This document shows positions 1 to 12,838 of a stretch of DNA of 64,000 nucleotides, in pieces (positions within the stretch are counted from its first letter, which is position 1; the number at the start of each line of letters is the position of its first letter). Source of the stretch: Ficedula albicollis (lineage: Eukaryota > Chordata > Aves > Passeriformes > Muscicapidae); assembly GCF_000247815.1 (NCBI RefSeq), contig NC_021684.1:7626650-7690649 (forward strand), given 5' to 3'. The notes beneath the pieces were generated by a model. The model made no database searches. It was given only the letters and a program-made list of their open reading frames with translations, and was not told where the DNA came from. The translations under genes were made by a program, and so were the position numbers.

Positions 1-1321
1 TGCCAGGCATGAGCCTAAACTGCTGAAACAGAAATCTGAAACAAAGCTAATACCACTTTAGGGGGAAAAAATCTGAGCTATTAGCTCATCTTATTATTGT
101 GCAAAGTTGTGATTTATTTTGTTGGGTATTTTTTGAGAAAAATGGATTTTTTTTTTAATTGGAGGTATTAAGAACAAAAATGAACTTTTATTTTGGTAGA
201 CAAGTGCTTATCTGTGAGTTAAATTTTAAAGCCATCTCTTAATCCCTGAAAAGAAGCAGCTAGGGAAAGGAAGACTGATGAGCTGGAGCTGTTTATCTTG
301 TGTGTGCAGGGGATTTGAGACTGTGATTCTGATGTATTTTAATTTTTTAAAATTGTTGCTGCAGTTATGCTATTCTATTTTAATTCTGGATGACGTGTGT
401 GTACATAGAACCAACAGAGTAAGTTTCTGAGTTTAGAAGTCCCTGGTTGCAGCTGCTGGAACTCCACTTTTCTTTGGACTAAAACAGGTGCTTAACTTGT
501 CTCTCTGTCTCTTATACTCTCCTCCACCCCACATCCTCTGAAGTGGACTGTGAAATGCTGTAGCAGCAGTTGAATATAGTTGTTAAAGGAAATGCAAGGA
601 GACAGACTCTTACTTTAGCACAGCAGGAGTCTTTATATGTTGTGGTGACCTGCTGCACACACACAGCTCCATGCAAAGATCACTTTAAAACCCCATCATA
701 AAGGAAAATAATCCTAAACGATGGACTTGGCTAATATTGAAGAGTAGAATTAAGAAATGTTACAAAAGGTCTGAACATAGCTGGGTTTTTATTTTCAGTC
801 TGACAGAGGCTGATTGCTGTTGTGTTGAAGCTCTTAAGAACAGTCCCATTCTGACTGTTGTCAAATGAAGGGGTTATGTAGTTTCCCAATATTTCATTTT
901 GAGGAGAAAGGCTCAAAAGTGTGGTACAGAGGAAATTATATCTAATCTGCGAGTACTCCCCAGTGAATGAAACTTTATGCATGAATGTACTGTTAGAAGT
1001 CCAATATGTAGTAAAAATGTGCACACCTGAAACTGACAATGTTCAGATATGTGCAAAAAAATCAGTCAAATTCCTTCTAATCCAGCAATCAGGGCCCAGT
1101 TTGCTGGCTGGTTTTGTAGGCGTTTTTGAATGTTGCATGCTTACCAACAGAAGGCTCAGCCAGCCTTACTTAGCCTGTGAACTCTGAACTCAGTAAGTAG
1201 AGCAGACTTTTTGTCTGTCAAGTTTTCATGAAATTTTAAAATATATATACAGGTTTGTGGTGTCAGCAAAGAAAAGAATTTCTTCTGGCAGGATTCAGCT
1301 TCAGTACTTTGTGCTCTAGGA

Positions 1322-1390
1322 TAACCCTGCTTGAGCAAGGAGGTTGAACCACTGTGGTCCCTTCTAGCCTGACCCATTCTGGGGTTCCAG
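1322..1390 (+). mobile_element. CR1 LINE 3'-end fragment (degraded)
   Basis: The stretch follows the 3' terminal consensus of avian CR1 elements: a 'gcttgagcaaggaggttg' stretch, then 'ggtcccttctagcctgaccc' and 'attctggggttcc'. Only about 70 bp is recognisable. It lies in the same orientation as CACNA2D3. It is old and non-functional, and supports an avian source. Confidence 0.65.
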
Positions 1391-1480
1391 AACTTCAGTA
1401 CCTGTGAGTGTATTCAGTGTTGGTACATTGCAACTCTCTGTGGTGTTATTTATACAACATAGTATATTATATATTATATA

Positions 1481-1505
1481 ATTATGTTATATTATATAAC
1501 ATAAT
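1481..1505. repeat. AT-rich perfect inverted repeat
   Basis: An 11-bp arm (attatgttata, 1481-1491) is followed by a 3-nt spacer and its exact reverse complement (1495-1505), inside a longer run of TATA-like dinucleotides starting near 1462. It could extrude a small cruciform. I see no gene-related role. Confidence 0.7.
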
Positions 1506-2182
1506 GCCTATTAGCCAGGAGCTGAGGGCTCTGCTCCAGTGAAGGCAGTTTTGGTGTGTGCATAAGCTGTAAACCTTGTGACAATCATTGTCACAGCACT
1601 TCCAACACAATGGGCGTCCCTGCCCACAACAAACAACTCTCAAGCTCCCTGCACATCTCTTCCCAACCTCTTGCTGAGCTTTGGCAGGCTGGCACAATGG
1701 CAGATTCTGCAGCTGGTTTCCTTTAATGAACTGGAAATGGCGTTACACGGGTGCAGGCTTGGTGTTAACCCGTGATTGATGTGTTATTTCACCAGGTAAC
1801 TTCCTCTGTGCGTGCATTAGTGCAGAACAGACACGTTCCACTGCACACAATGGGTTCATTCTTCACTAGATAAATATAATGTGAGTAATTGCAGCTCATT
1901 ATGTAAATACATCTGTATGAGACTTTTATGGGGTAGTAATGGATTTTGCAGAATATCTTTCTCTTACATAGAAAGCTGGTTTTTAAAACAATGTAACAGT
2001 GTCCATCAGGAAGGAGGCGTCTAAACCTGCAATTTAGAACATTTTGTTATAACTTAGTCTAACTTGAACTGGAGAGAACAATTCTGACTATAAAAACATC
2101 TTACTACCTACTACAGAAAGGTGAAAAGCTCTTTGGTGTGTAACTGTATTGTTATTTCAACTAATTATTAAGCATTTGCATC

Positions 2183-2588
2183 ATAGAGGGGAATGAGGGT
2201 GAAATTTAAAAGGAAAGAAACATACACCCCTTAATAAAGAGAAAGAGATGGGAGGATTAAGAGGAGAAATTGAGGTCTAGAGGCACTGTTGCTTGTGGTA
2301 GTATTGGATAAATGTCTAAGACATAGGAAACTTCTTTTTAAATCATAAATTTGTAGGGTTCATTTTAAATATTTCTCTGCCTGTAATAGAGGGGAATGAG
2401 GGTGAAATTTAAAAGGAAAGAAACATACACCCCTTAATAAAGAGAAAGAGATGGGAGGATTAAGAGGAGAAATTGAGGTCTAGAGGCACTGTTGCTTGTG
2501 GTAGTATTGGAAAAATGTCTAAAACATAGGAAACTTCTTTGTAAATCATAAATTTATAGGGTTCATTTTAAATATTTCTCTGCCTGTA
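2183..2588 (+). repeat. Direct tandem duplication, 203-bp period
   Basis: Bases 2183-2385 are repeated at 2386-2588 without a spacer and with four substitutions by eye (about 98% identity). The unit is AT-rich and purine-rich and contains no recognisable element. It is the longest duplication in the upstream flank. Confidence 0.95.
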
Positions 2589-5500
2589 TGTGTGTATGTT
2601 AGTAGTGATAAGAGGTAACAACAAATATTTGAATATAATAATAGAAGAACATTCTAGTGTGAAAAATAGGAACAGATCTTCTGTTGGTAAAGGTTCATTA
2701 AGAATGAAATATTAAAGAACTGAAAAATATATATCCCTGTTAACCTGATATTATTTTTTTCTGAAAGTATGGCATCTTATACTTAAACGCAGATTTCTGC
2801 CTCAGTTTTGCATTCTGGCATGTAGAAAAAAACCCAGTCAAATGAAAAAAAGAGCTGGCAACTCTTATGCCTCAGATTGCAGTGGGTTTTTTATGAATCT
2901 TTTCTACTTGGAATAATGTGGAATGCCCTTTGTTTCTGGGCAAAAATACCTGAATGTGTGAAAATCTTATATTTTATTTCTGTTGGGTTATTCTGTTTTG
3001 GAAATAGAGGAGTGAGTCTTTGATCGTTACATTCACTGTGATAACACCAAGATGCAGTCATGTCAGTCAGCTATGTGGAAAAAGGTTGTCCAAGTTTGAG
3101 AAGACAGATCTTTGTGTCATGTCCTGGTGAATTCCAGCCAATACTGCAGGGCCCTGACAGGCTTCCAATCTAACAATGTCCCTAAAATATTGACGTATAT
3201 GGAACGGAAGCCTTTGTGTGTTTTTGCTATAGCTGAATTCCCTGCATACTGAACAAAAACTGTTAATGAGGGAAATAGTTTCAACATTCTTAGAAAACCA
3301 GCTCAAGTCTATAAATGAATGGAAGGAAAAGCCAGATAACACAGCTGCTCTATGTAATGGCTAGCCTGTCTTCAAACAACTCGACTGTGAAATGATGCAA
3401 GCCTTGAGATTATTACTTTTCCCCGTTGGCAATTTGTATGCTTGAACAGCCTGTGCTCTACTATATTTCAGTTTCAGGATGGGGGTGGCAGGATGCTGGG
3501 GGGTGCATATTGTGCCAGTTGTGTAAAAAAGGGCAATTAGGGCACTCCATTTTTTTTTCTTTTTTTTTTTTAACTAAACCCCTAGTCACTTCATCTACAA
3601 TTCTTCAAAATGCATAACACCAACTCTCTGGATGCTCTTAGCTCTCTCAGCTAAGGCAAGATGCCCAGAAAGATGACATGTGTTGTCTTCAACTACTGCA
3701 GTTTCCTGGTCTTACTGCTTCAAGAAATAATGTAACTGCTGCTCTAAAGAGTGCTCCTTGAAGTGTTGGCTGTTGTCAGGTCTGCCTCTCGCTGCCAGCA
3801 GGCCGTGGGATCAGATGTTACCCAGGGTGCTGTGAAGGAGTTCAGCTTGGCTGAAGGACTGCAGTTGACTCTGTGCATCTGTAGGCTAAAGACTGTGCAT
3901 GGACTGATTGTATCCAGAGTAACTAAATGCTGTCTAGGGAAACTGAAGCTTTTTATTTACTCAGTTTGGGAGAGCTTATCTCTTCAGAGCTCTGCAGTTT
4001 CTCAGCTGTGTGTTATGACTGTCTTGCTTTGCCTGGGAATAATTAGTTTGGTTCAGCAAACCTACCACACTACTGACTACTGGGACAAAACTGTTAGAAA
4101 GAGGTGCCACTGAACTGTTGCAGTTTTCCTTGGTAACAAAAACATCATAGTATTGCTTTCCTTTCATAACTAAAAAATAGTCTGACTCTAGATTTTAAAG
4201 CTCGAAGCAAGGTAAGGAGCTCCCTAGAACAGCGGGTTGGGAGGAGGATTTAAGCAGTGAGTATTTGACACCTCAGCTGGAGATGCCCTGGGGAGAGGTG
4301 ACAGCCAGGGAATCAGCAGTGCACTGCTGAGTGGGTCAGGGGCTGGGGGGATGGATGGCAGTGGTGCCCTCAGGGCCACCTTGTGGCTATAGCCCTTGAT
4401 TAGGAGGCAAGTGTCACAGGAGGAGCACAGGATGTCACTTCAGAAGGCTTCTCATGGAATTCTGGCACCTCCTGTTCTGGGGACTGAGCAGCTTTTGCAG
4501 TTCAGGTTTATGGTAATTTGAGAGAGAACTGAGCATAGGCTGTGATTTGGATGACTGTGTCTTCTCCAGAAGCCTGCAGGAACTGGAAGGGTATCCAGGA
4601 TGGAATAGCCTTCACTACATTTATAGAGGCTGGAAGCATGGAATTTAGGGGTGCAAGTACTTGGAAAGCTGTGTAGGAAATTTGGTGTGTTTTTTGTGAG
4701 AAAATGGGCAGTACCTTTCTGGGATTTGGAAAAGTGGGACTTGCTAAAAATGAAGGAGAGAACTGAAAATAGAAACACACAACAGTGGAAAACAAAATGG
4801 TGGGGGAGTAAATGTATTGGAGGAAAAATATGGAGCCTTAGTTTACAAGTACCAAAATATGTATCAGGCTGTATAATGCTCAGGAGAACCTCTTGGGATC
4901 TGATGTCTTTGTCTTTCCTATGTCCTTCTTGTCTTTTTTTGTAAACATTGACAACATAGACTATTGCTTTTTTTTCTCAGCAGCCCTCAGGTACTTAAAA
5001 AAATACCAGTTTGAGGAAAGTGAAGAAGTCCATCCACCATTGCAATGGAAACAGTTATTTCTGGTAATGGCTGAGAGGTGGAGGCTGAGAACTGCACAAA
5101 TTTTTTCTTCTTATTTTTGAGGTCATTGATAAATGGCACATATAAGAAAACATCCCTTTGGATTAAGGGGTGGTGTCACTGGTTTTTGCTCAAACATTGC
5201 ATTGAATCCATGATCTAAATCTGCTTTATTGGTCCCAGTTGAAGATTAAGCAAAAGTGTTTTCATGGCATAAGAAAAAAAAATCCCTCAAATCCCAGCCC
5301 TCAAAAAACCACCAAATATTGGGGTGGGAAAAATGTGCTAAGTTTGACTTGGAACTTTTCTTATTTTTTTCTGTATTGTTATAAAATCTATCTAGCATTG
5401 TGTGCTTATAAGTAAAATTGTAGTATAAACTGACATTTGGGCAGTGATCTTTCCTTTTGTTTTTATGGATAAGAAGGATGACTATATTATAGCCTGAACT

Positions 5501-6537
5501 TGTTAGTATTAATGTTTAAAATGGAGTGATGCATTAAAAAGTAATAAGCACAGCAGTCTGAGTGTGTCTGTTTCAGTGTTAGTGACACTATGATGGATTA
5601 ACAGCCTGTAAAATAGAAATGCATGCTCTGGCAAATACTTTACCTAACGCTTATTAGTATATTTGTGAGTATCAATTTTGCTTTTACTTTGCATCTTTTA
5701 AGTATAATAATGCTTTTATATATTTTTTAAACCCACAAATCTATAAATCTGCTGTTCTTCTGCAGGTGTGAACTTTCCATGATATGTAATGTCAAGTTCT
5801 ATTAATAAAGTAGAAGTAGAATTCAGGCATTACACACAAGCCAGAATTCAAAACCCCAGAATAAGAAACTGTCTTGTTGTTTTGGTAGCTCCTGGTGGCC
5901 TTTCTCTGCATTTGAGATCAGATATGTAAGCCTAATAACTTCACAGGACACTTTATTCTGTTGATAATATATTATTTGTCCTTATGCAACAATTTAATGG
6001 AATTCATTACCACAGTGCGTTACTGTTTAATACATACAATTTTCAATTTGAGATATCTTTCCTTTTTGAGATAACTTTGATTTTTCAGGATCAGTCAATG
6101 TTCACATTAAATGAAAAAGGCTCAACAAAGTGATAGAGCAGAGGTGGATCACAGGTTAGCAACTGCTGCCATGGAATTATACAAAATTCATACATCAAGA
6201 AGCAGAACTGTGGTGAATATCAGATCAAGGAACTGGCAGTTTAGCCAAGACTTCATAAAAGTCACATTCCCACCACAAAATTCATACTTGTGATGTAGGA
6301 ATTGGAGAGTGACAGAATGATGGGCTCTGAAGTACCTTATGGCTCTATGTAATTACTTGACATGGCACTGTTTCTCAGATTAAAAGCCATGTTATATTTT
6401 CCACTTGGCAATAAGAATGTTATTTTGAAAATTGCATGCCAGTCTGAAGTTTGCAGGTTGCTTTCAGCTGAGGGGTTGGAACCTTGACCTCCCTGGTGAC
6501 AGTGGGTCCATAGATGTCACTTCATTTCCTGCTGCAA

Positions 6538-6646
6538 AAGGCGCCCCTTTGACATGGCTGCTCGGGACTGCTGCTCCTCCCTCCCCCTCGAATACGAAGG
6601 CGCCCCTTTGACATGGGACTGCTGCTCCTCCCTCCCCCTCGAATAC
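6538..6646 (+). repeat. Direct tandem duplication, 58/50-bp copies
   Basis: A GC-rich unit starting 'aaggcgcccctttgacatgg' and ending 'ctcgaatac' occurs at 6538-6595 and again at 6597-6646. The second copy lacks 8 nt ('ctgctcgg'). The island of GC in AT-rich surroundings is notable, but I do not recognise its source. Confidence 0.9.
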
Positions 6647-8212
6647 ATCATTTTTGGCACCCAGTGTTTGTGTCACCAACCCTGCCAAGGTCTGAAGTGA
6701 AGGCAATGCATTTCCTAACCCTTGAAGTCTGTACTTAGAGCTGCAACAAGGGTTCCTTTGAGTGGCTTTGAGGAATTTGTAAGATGTGGGGGGACCATTC
6801 ACAGCCCTTCATAGACACGACCAGGGGTTCATTCTAGAGTGTAGACAGTAATAGATTCACACTTAAATATGCTGTGACCTCTAGTCTTCTTATTTTTTTT
6901 TAATTGTCAGAGAAAGAATGCTGGATAGCTTTGTTTCCATAGCATTCTGTCCATTATGTCAGATCTCTTAATTACAGTTTCTCATTTTTAAGTCCTATCT
7001 TCAGTTTGCAGGTATTTCCAATTCATTGAAAGCATTAACATTTACAACCTAGCACGAGCTTTGGAAGTTAAAAAGTAGTTTATTTGCTTAGAGAAGAGTT
7101 CATTTCCCAGCGTGAAACACTTGAAAGAAACCAAAGGCAGACTTTGTCTTAATAGTTGAAAATTCAAAATAAATGAAGCTTATGTAAAATGCCAGTAACA
7201 GACTACAGCTACAGTGGACTGCTGAAATTGGATTTGGGTAGCTATAAACATAATTAGCTTAAAGCATTCTAGCTTGCCATGCAGTGTGAGCTCTCATAGG
7301 CTGGGATGTGATAATGCTTTGCTCTTTTGCATTTTAACTCCTTGTGGAGATTGAAAAGCCAGCTGATGTTAGGCTTTGTGGAAGCGAAATTAACCGCGCC
7401 TTCCTTGGGGGGCTATGGCAAACTGTGAGGTTTATTGGGTGTTGAAGTGTGCTAAAGATAACGTGACAGTAACCTAAAATGCTTTACTCCCAACATACTA
7501 ATTAGGATTGTATAGTAGTATTTTTAGAAATCTTTACAGATTTGTATTTCTAGTCAAGTCAATGGTAGATTATATGTAAACATTGGTTGTGCATGCTCTT
7601 AATGCTCTCTTGGATGAAATACTAGTGCTTGATTTGATCTGAACAATATACACAAACAAGAGGATAATAGTGTAAAGCTGCATATAAAAAATACTAATGT
7701 GGTTCAGAATTTCTGCAGAAATTTTATTTCTCTGAAGCACTAGTTCAAGCCCATTATGTGAAGTTGTGTTCATTTAAGCCAGTGACTGAGTAATGCTGCT
7801 TGACCTCAATCTTTGTTGTAAGTGGGTTGGAATCAGTCAATAACTTGGCACTCCCATAACAGTGGAACTCTTAGATTTATACACATGAGGCCTCCATAAA
7901 ATTCTAGGAATACATGTTTAGCCTCTCCAGAACAGGCCTCATGTGCAGTCTCCTGCTCTTCCTCAGATGTACAGATCACTTGAAACAAGTGAGCCTGTGT
8001 TCTCACAGCAGGCAAGCACTACTTGATGAGTGCTTCCACTACTGGGCTGTTTCCAAAAAATAAATTCAGAACCTTCAGATTTTGCCTTTCATCTGACAGT
8101 CTCAAGCTTTGCAAAGCTGAGATAACTTTTGTTATGCCTCTACTTCTCCTGTTTTTATTTTCCGTGAGTGAATGCATGTGAAACGTTATGCTTGCATAGA
8201 AGTAAAGGGAAG

Positions 8213-8260
8213 TTTCATAGAGTTGTTAAAGGCTGGAAGGATTTTCACCATGGGACATTA
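8213..8260 (-). mobile_element. Possible CR1 3'-end remnant
   Basis: The pattern 'ttcatagagttgttaaaggctggaagg' in two adjacent parts resembles the reverse complement of the CR1 3' end, in which an 'atcatagaat' tail precedes a 'ggttggaagggacc' motif. Only about 45 bp is alignable and divergence is high, so the call is tentative. Confidence 0.3.
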
Positions 8261-11200
8261 TCTTAAATTATTTACTGTATGAGGTGACTCTATATCCTTT
8301 CACTTTTTATTCTCCCACTGCCTTTATTTAAGGGAGTTTTTTTATATGAAGTATTTCAAACAAGAGTGAGAATGGACAATTTAGTCTGTTTAAAAAATAT
8401 TCACTGCAGAGAACACATCTGGGGATTATAATCTTAGTATTTAGAAGTGCAGAGGAATGTAGCACAAAGCATATATTAACACCACATCATGCAGAGTAGT
8501 TACAGCTTTTCTATTTTTGCACTATCTGTATCTTCTAATAAATGTTGGAATATAGATAAACTGATGTATTTCCCTTCTTGTATTCTGTTTTAAATATTAA
8601 TTTCCAGTGGAGGTGGCTTACATCTTCAGCAAGGCTTTTAGTACTTCAGCCTTCTGCATTTATTACTTTTGTTTAGAACTCATTGTAGATAAGCATCTGA
8701 AAAAAGAAATACAATAAACATTTGTGTTAATTATATCATTTCCTCCTATCCTTCTCCCCTGCACCATATGTTCTCTTCTCTGTATGCCTCTCGATTGACT
8801 TTTATTAGGGTTTGATACGTGTCTAATCAGAGACCTCAAAGTATGTGCTGATGATGCAGCAGTGACCCTGTTTGTGCACCCTTTCATAAATGTAAATATA
8901 CCTGGAAGTAGAAGAAAAGAACAATGAAATTAATTAATCAGGTAGTTACTGTGTGTATTTATATATGGGGCTTTGCCTTACTCTGTAATCTCTGCTTCAG
9001 CCTTTGTGTCATATATTACCCCTTCACTTGGATTTTTTGTTTATTTGTGGGTTGGTTTGATTGTTTCTTGTTTTTCCTGCGATCCCTTGGTTATTTTCTT
9101 GAATGTGGTCCTCTGAAAAACCTTTGGGGATTCATCAAGTTTGTCTGCCCCTGTCTGTGACTTTCTGTTACAACATTTGATTCACATATCCAAGTTTTAT
9201 TTCTGCTTTCATGGGGAAAACAGCTTCTTTCATTTTCTGTAGGATACTGAAATGTGCCATTGTGCTTGATCATCAAGGACACAGCAGAAAATTAATTGGC
9301 ATTTTTTTATCTCTTACAAATGGGAGGCCAGGAGCAGGGAGATGCAACTTAATACACTTGTATGGGGAGATCTACTTCAGAGTCTAGTGGCATGTAAGGA
9401 ACTTACCTGCACTTTCTGCTGAGATGCACTTTGGTTTCAGAGTATATATTTGCTATGTGCTTAAATGCTTTCCTTCTCTGGTCAGTTATCTGTGCATACA
9501 CTTTTCTAGTGAGACCAGAAATTATTCCAGATTCAGCAGTTGTCTATAACAGCATAAGGACATGATAGAAATGCCACATTACTTCTAAAAGATAAATTCA
9601 TTACTTGGCTTTCTTCTGCCTTTGCTCCAGGATATCACAAGGCTGTAGCAAATAATGAAACACATTTCTCTATCCCCAGTAAAAAGGACTGAAACTCTTC
9701 AGCAGAACTTGCCACTTCTTTTTCCTGGGTTTTCCTTGGTCCTTTGTTATGCAAACCCGCTTAGGGAAAGTTTCTGCTTCCTGATGGGAACAACATGGGG
9801 GAAATGCTAACGTGAATTTTGAATCCAGTGTGATGACTGCAGTGATCTGCATACCAGGAATAGTCAGTAGTGGTCAGGCCAGGACACAGCTGCAGACAGA
9901 GTGTGCTGTCACCTGTAGTGGTTTGAGAGTGTTATGGCTCAGGCTTGCTTTCCATTCACTGAATGGTCAGGAGGAGCTGATTCCCTGCACAGACATACCC
10001 AGTGTACATTAATGAAAGGTGCTGAAAGCACTCTGTGGTGTAGTGTACACAAGTGTTAGCTCACGCAGAAGAAGCTAGTTCTTTCAAGGAAAAATTTCTT
10101 TTCCAAGTGAATTTAGTTTCTTAGACTAGCAATAGTACAAATACAATTTTTGTATTAAACAAATGTGAGTGTCTAGTTTTGCACACACCAGATGCATAAA
10201 CTGTAGGTCTGATATAGTATTGACTCTATGATAAATGTAAACAATTTCAAGGTTTGATGAATGACTTTATCATCTTTTCTTGCCAATAATTAGTGATGGG
10301 TTAAATCTATGTTAAATTTTGCTGGCCTCTTGAACACAGGCATTTTGTGTGCTTTCAAAAAAGTTTCTAGTGCTTCCAGTAATGCTTTCAAAAATGAATG
10401 CAACTGTTACTTCTCATCAGGCACTGTGTTGGCTTGAAGCAGATAAGGATCTTTGTTAACATAAGAACTGTTTGAATCTCACAAAATGAGCTTATGAATT
10501 TATTGCTTGACAGTGTTTAGCATGTAAAAAGAAGTAAACAGCACAAGTATTGAGACAATCAACTATTTCTGTCTCTTTCCTGGCTTTGGAAAGATACTGT
10601 TGTTTATGTAATATGTTCAAAGGAGCACATAATTGATTATACTGTTAGTCAGCCATGTGCATTTTTACATTTCTGCCTGTAGGTAAGCTGAACACCTGGT
10701 GACATGGCAGGATCTTTAAAACACTGCTTAGGAAATCCACAGTAGCAGCACAGATAACAAGACTTTCAAAATGGTACAGTAATGCAGTAATTCAGTAATC
10801 TTCCTTTTAAGAAATGTGTTCTTTATTGCCTTTATAGGATGGTACTAGTACAGAGAGAAATGTACTGTTCCTGGAGGGGATGGCTGGTGGGTGGTGAAAG
10901 TTGCAGGGTGCTGTGCTACTCTGTTCTGTACAGTTCCCCTGTTAGTCTTGCTATCTTTAAACTTCTCCTTTCTTCTGAGAAAGCAGGAAGCTTTTGTCAG
11001 CTAGGTATTGAATAGAGGTTTTGATATTCAAAGCAAACTGCTCAGTGCTCTTAGAGGTGTTAATGTGGAAAGAAATACAGGTAATATATCTCGAGCTTCA
11101 AGACAGAAAATGTTAAGATAAGAACAGTGTACAGGCAGAGTGAATATTTTGAGGTGTTAATTCTAACTACAGAGGGAAGAAACTAGAATTCTGGAGCGGA

Positions 11201-11574
11201 CACTGGAGCTATATTGTAGGATGCAAGGATGACTCAGCCCGTGCTCAGATCATGGTCTTGCCATACTTGTTTACATTAAAGTTCAGGTGCTATTTTAAGT
11301 CTGCACATTTAGTGGAGAAGAAGGTGAGAAAAAAGCAGAGGGAGAAGAATAAAAGCAAAAGGAGGGAGGGTAGATTTTAAAATGCAACAACAAAAATACC
11401 TGGACCGATCTCTCCTGCTCCGTATGCTGCTCTCTCAGTGGAGGAGCTTGTAATCCTATATTTGCTGTATCAAGAGGATTCTTCTATGAGCACAAATTAA
11501 TAATTTATTCATAGGCTGGAGTCAGCCCGCATTGATTTACTTATGCTGCATTTCTTTTCATTCATAAGCCTTTG

Positions 11575-12200
11575 CTGGTCCCGAGCTCTCGGAGAGTGAC
11601 TTGCTGCAGTGCTCCGCCGTGGGAGGAAGCAGCAAACGTGCCTTAATGCACAAGGACGTGCTTGCTACGGCTCCATTAAATGTGCGAGCGTGTCCGGGAG
11701 CTGAGCTCGCTGCGGGGATGCTGGGCGATGCTCCGGGAATGCCGGGCGGTGCTCCAGGGCAGGGAGCGCCGCTCTGCTCCCTCCGCCCGCCCCGGTGCGG
11801 CCGCGGCCGGGATGCTCCGGACACCGAGCTGCGGGCAGCGCCGGGCTCTCCGGGCTGTGTGACAGACAGGTGCTTGTCACCGAGCCGTGCCCTGCCCCAA
11901 TCGCTCTCCGGTGGGTGTGCGCGGCCCCGCGCCCCCGCCCCTGCCAGCCCTGCCGAGCCCTCCCAAGCTCAGCCCTCGGCAATGTGCAGCGCTCTCTCCT
12001 CGCCTTCCTGGAAGGGCTCAACTACACTTTCAGCTCCTCCAGACTTTCTCTGCTTTTGCCGTGCCCTCCCTCTGGTCCAGCTCCTCCTGTGCCTGCCTCT
12101 CTGTGTCGGCGCTATCCCGTTAAAAGGCTGCTGCTCCCGCTCCTCTGAACCAGTGCGCTGCCTGCCTTGCTCTGGGATGAAGGCTGGAGGTTATCGGCGA
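11575..12200 (+). promoter_or_regulatory. CACNA2D3: CpG island, probable CACNA2D3 promoter
   Basis: CpG dinucleotides become dense here and fall away after about 12200, in contrast to the AT-rich flanks. The island contains a GCGGCCGC site near 11797 and GC-box-like Sp1 motifs (for example around 11783-11795 and 11932-11942). No TATA box is placed to direct initiation, which fits a dispersed CpG-island promoter. It ends about 520 bp before the CACNA2D3 start codon, so transcription probably starts inside it and runs through a long 5' leader. A 5'-leader intron is also possible: there is a donor-like AAA|GTGAGC near 12238 and an acceptor-like CCTTTCCAG ending at 12704. CpG islands often fire in both directions, but I recognise no divergent gene. 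Confidence 0.75.
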
Positions 12201-12467
12201 GGGAAAGGAGAACTCTAGGCAGCTTTCCATTTGCAAAGTGAGCAGTAATTGCAAGAAGACAGCCTCCCCAGTTGGAATCAATAGTCTGCTTTCTTGCTGC
12301 TGAGGGCACTTTGGAGCAGCAGTAGGTCACTGAAGTAACTTCAGCACACTGCTGACTGCGGAGTTGTAAAGAACTACATGCAAGTGGCTGCAGTAGTGCT
12401 GGAAAACGCTTTGCTGTTACCAGGGACACAATAGTTTTCAAGTCATTAGAGCTTCGCTTCTGCTCCC

Positions 12468-12580
12468 CTCCTTCCATTACACAGAGGGTCATTCTTTGGA
12501 GGAGTGAGGATGGAGCTGTGAAGCTCCTTCCATTACACAGAGAGGGTCATTCTTTGGAGGAGTGAGGATGGAGCTGTGAA
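12468..12580 (+). repeat. Tandem duplication in the probable 5' leader, 56-bp period
   Basis: A unit beginning 'ctccttccattacacagag' occurs at 12468-12523 and again at 12524-12580; the second copy has two extra bases (an AG unit). Each copy contains ATG GAG CTG TGA (12510-12521 and 12568-12579), a four-codon open frame. If transcription starts in the CpG island and the leader is unspliced, two identical minimal upstream ORFs precede the CACNA2D3 start codon. Confidence 0.93.
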
Positions 12581-12719
12581 TTTTTCTTTTCCAGTGTCCT
12601 CCTCTAGTGGAAGAGGGGTAAGAGTGGGTGAAAAGAAGCTTTTAGAAGCAAAACCCCACTGCTGCTGAACTGAGCTTCGCTTGAATTTCCCTAAACCTTT
12701 CCAGGCACAGAGAGGCACA

Positions 12720-12838
12720 ATGCCAGAGAACCTGAACCTTCTTCGGGCTTCTGGGGGCTTTTGCTTTATCTTCTGGACAGCTTTTAACACGGCCTTAGTG
12801 GATGTGGTTGGATCGGAGCAGCAGATCCCCTTGTCAGT
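12720..12838 (+). CDS. CACNA2D3: CACNA2D3 coding exon 1 (signal peptide and mature N-terminus)
   Basis: This exon encodes the first 39 codons plus two bases of the alpha-2/delta-3 auxiliary subunit of voltage-gated calcium channels, an extracellular membrane-anchored protein that promotes channel trafficking and synapse organisation. The ATG at 12720 is the first in its frame after an in-frame TGA at 12666. Residues 1-13 form a polar start, 14-30 a hydrophobic aromatic-rich core (FCFIFW within it) and 31-35 the likely signal cleavage region. The sequence SEQQIPLS then matches the known mature start of CACNA2D3. The donor GTAAGT begins at 12839 and splits a codon (phase 2). Joined to exon 2 it reads SEQQIPLSVVKLWASAF, which separates it from CACNA2D1, D2 and D4. 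The leader residues differ strongly from the mammalian signal peptide, as expected for a fast-evolving leader. Confidence 0.93.

Larger units (their letters stand above)
1..11574. other. 5' flanking DNA upstream of CACNA2D3, no gene recognised
   Basis: This is AT-rich non-coding sequence. Both strands contain only short open frames (up to about 120 codons) with no recognisable domain, and I saw no convincing exon with paired splice sites. It holds two possible CR1 fragments, an AT palindrome and two tandem duplications, listed separately. The sequence becomes CpG-rich abruptly near 11575. I infer that it is intergenic upstream sequence of the gene that starts in the CpG island. A distant non-coding transcript cannot be excluded by eye. 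Confidence 0.6.

Noticed and set aside
3751..4113. 120-codon open frame on the + strand
   Set aside because: It starts at a GTG, has no recognisable domain or splice structure, and lies in upstream AT-rich flanking DNA; most likely chance.
11601..12218. 205-codon open frame on the + strand in the CpG island
   Set aside because: Several frames on both strands are open here because GC-rich DNA has few stop codons. The product is low-complexity (A, P, G, S, R) with no domain, and it overlaps the likely promoter.
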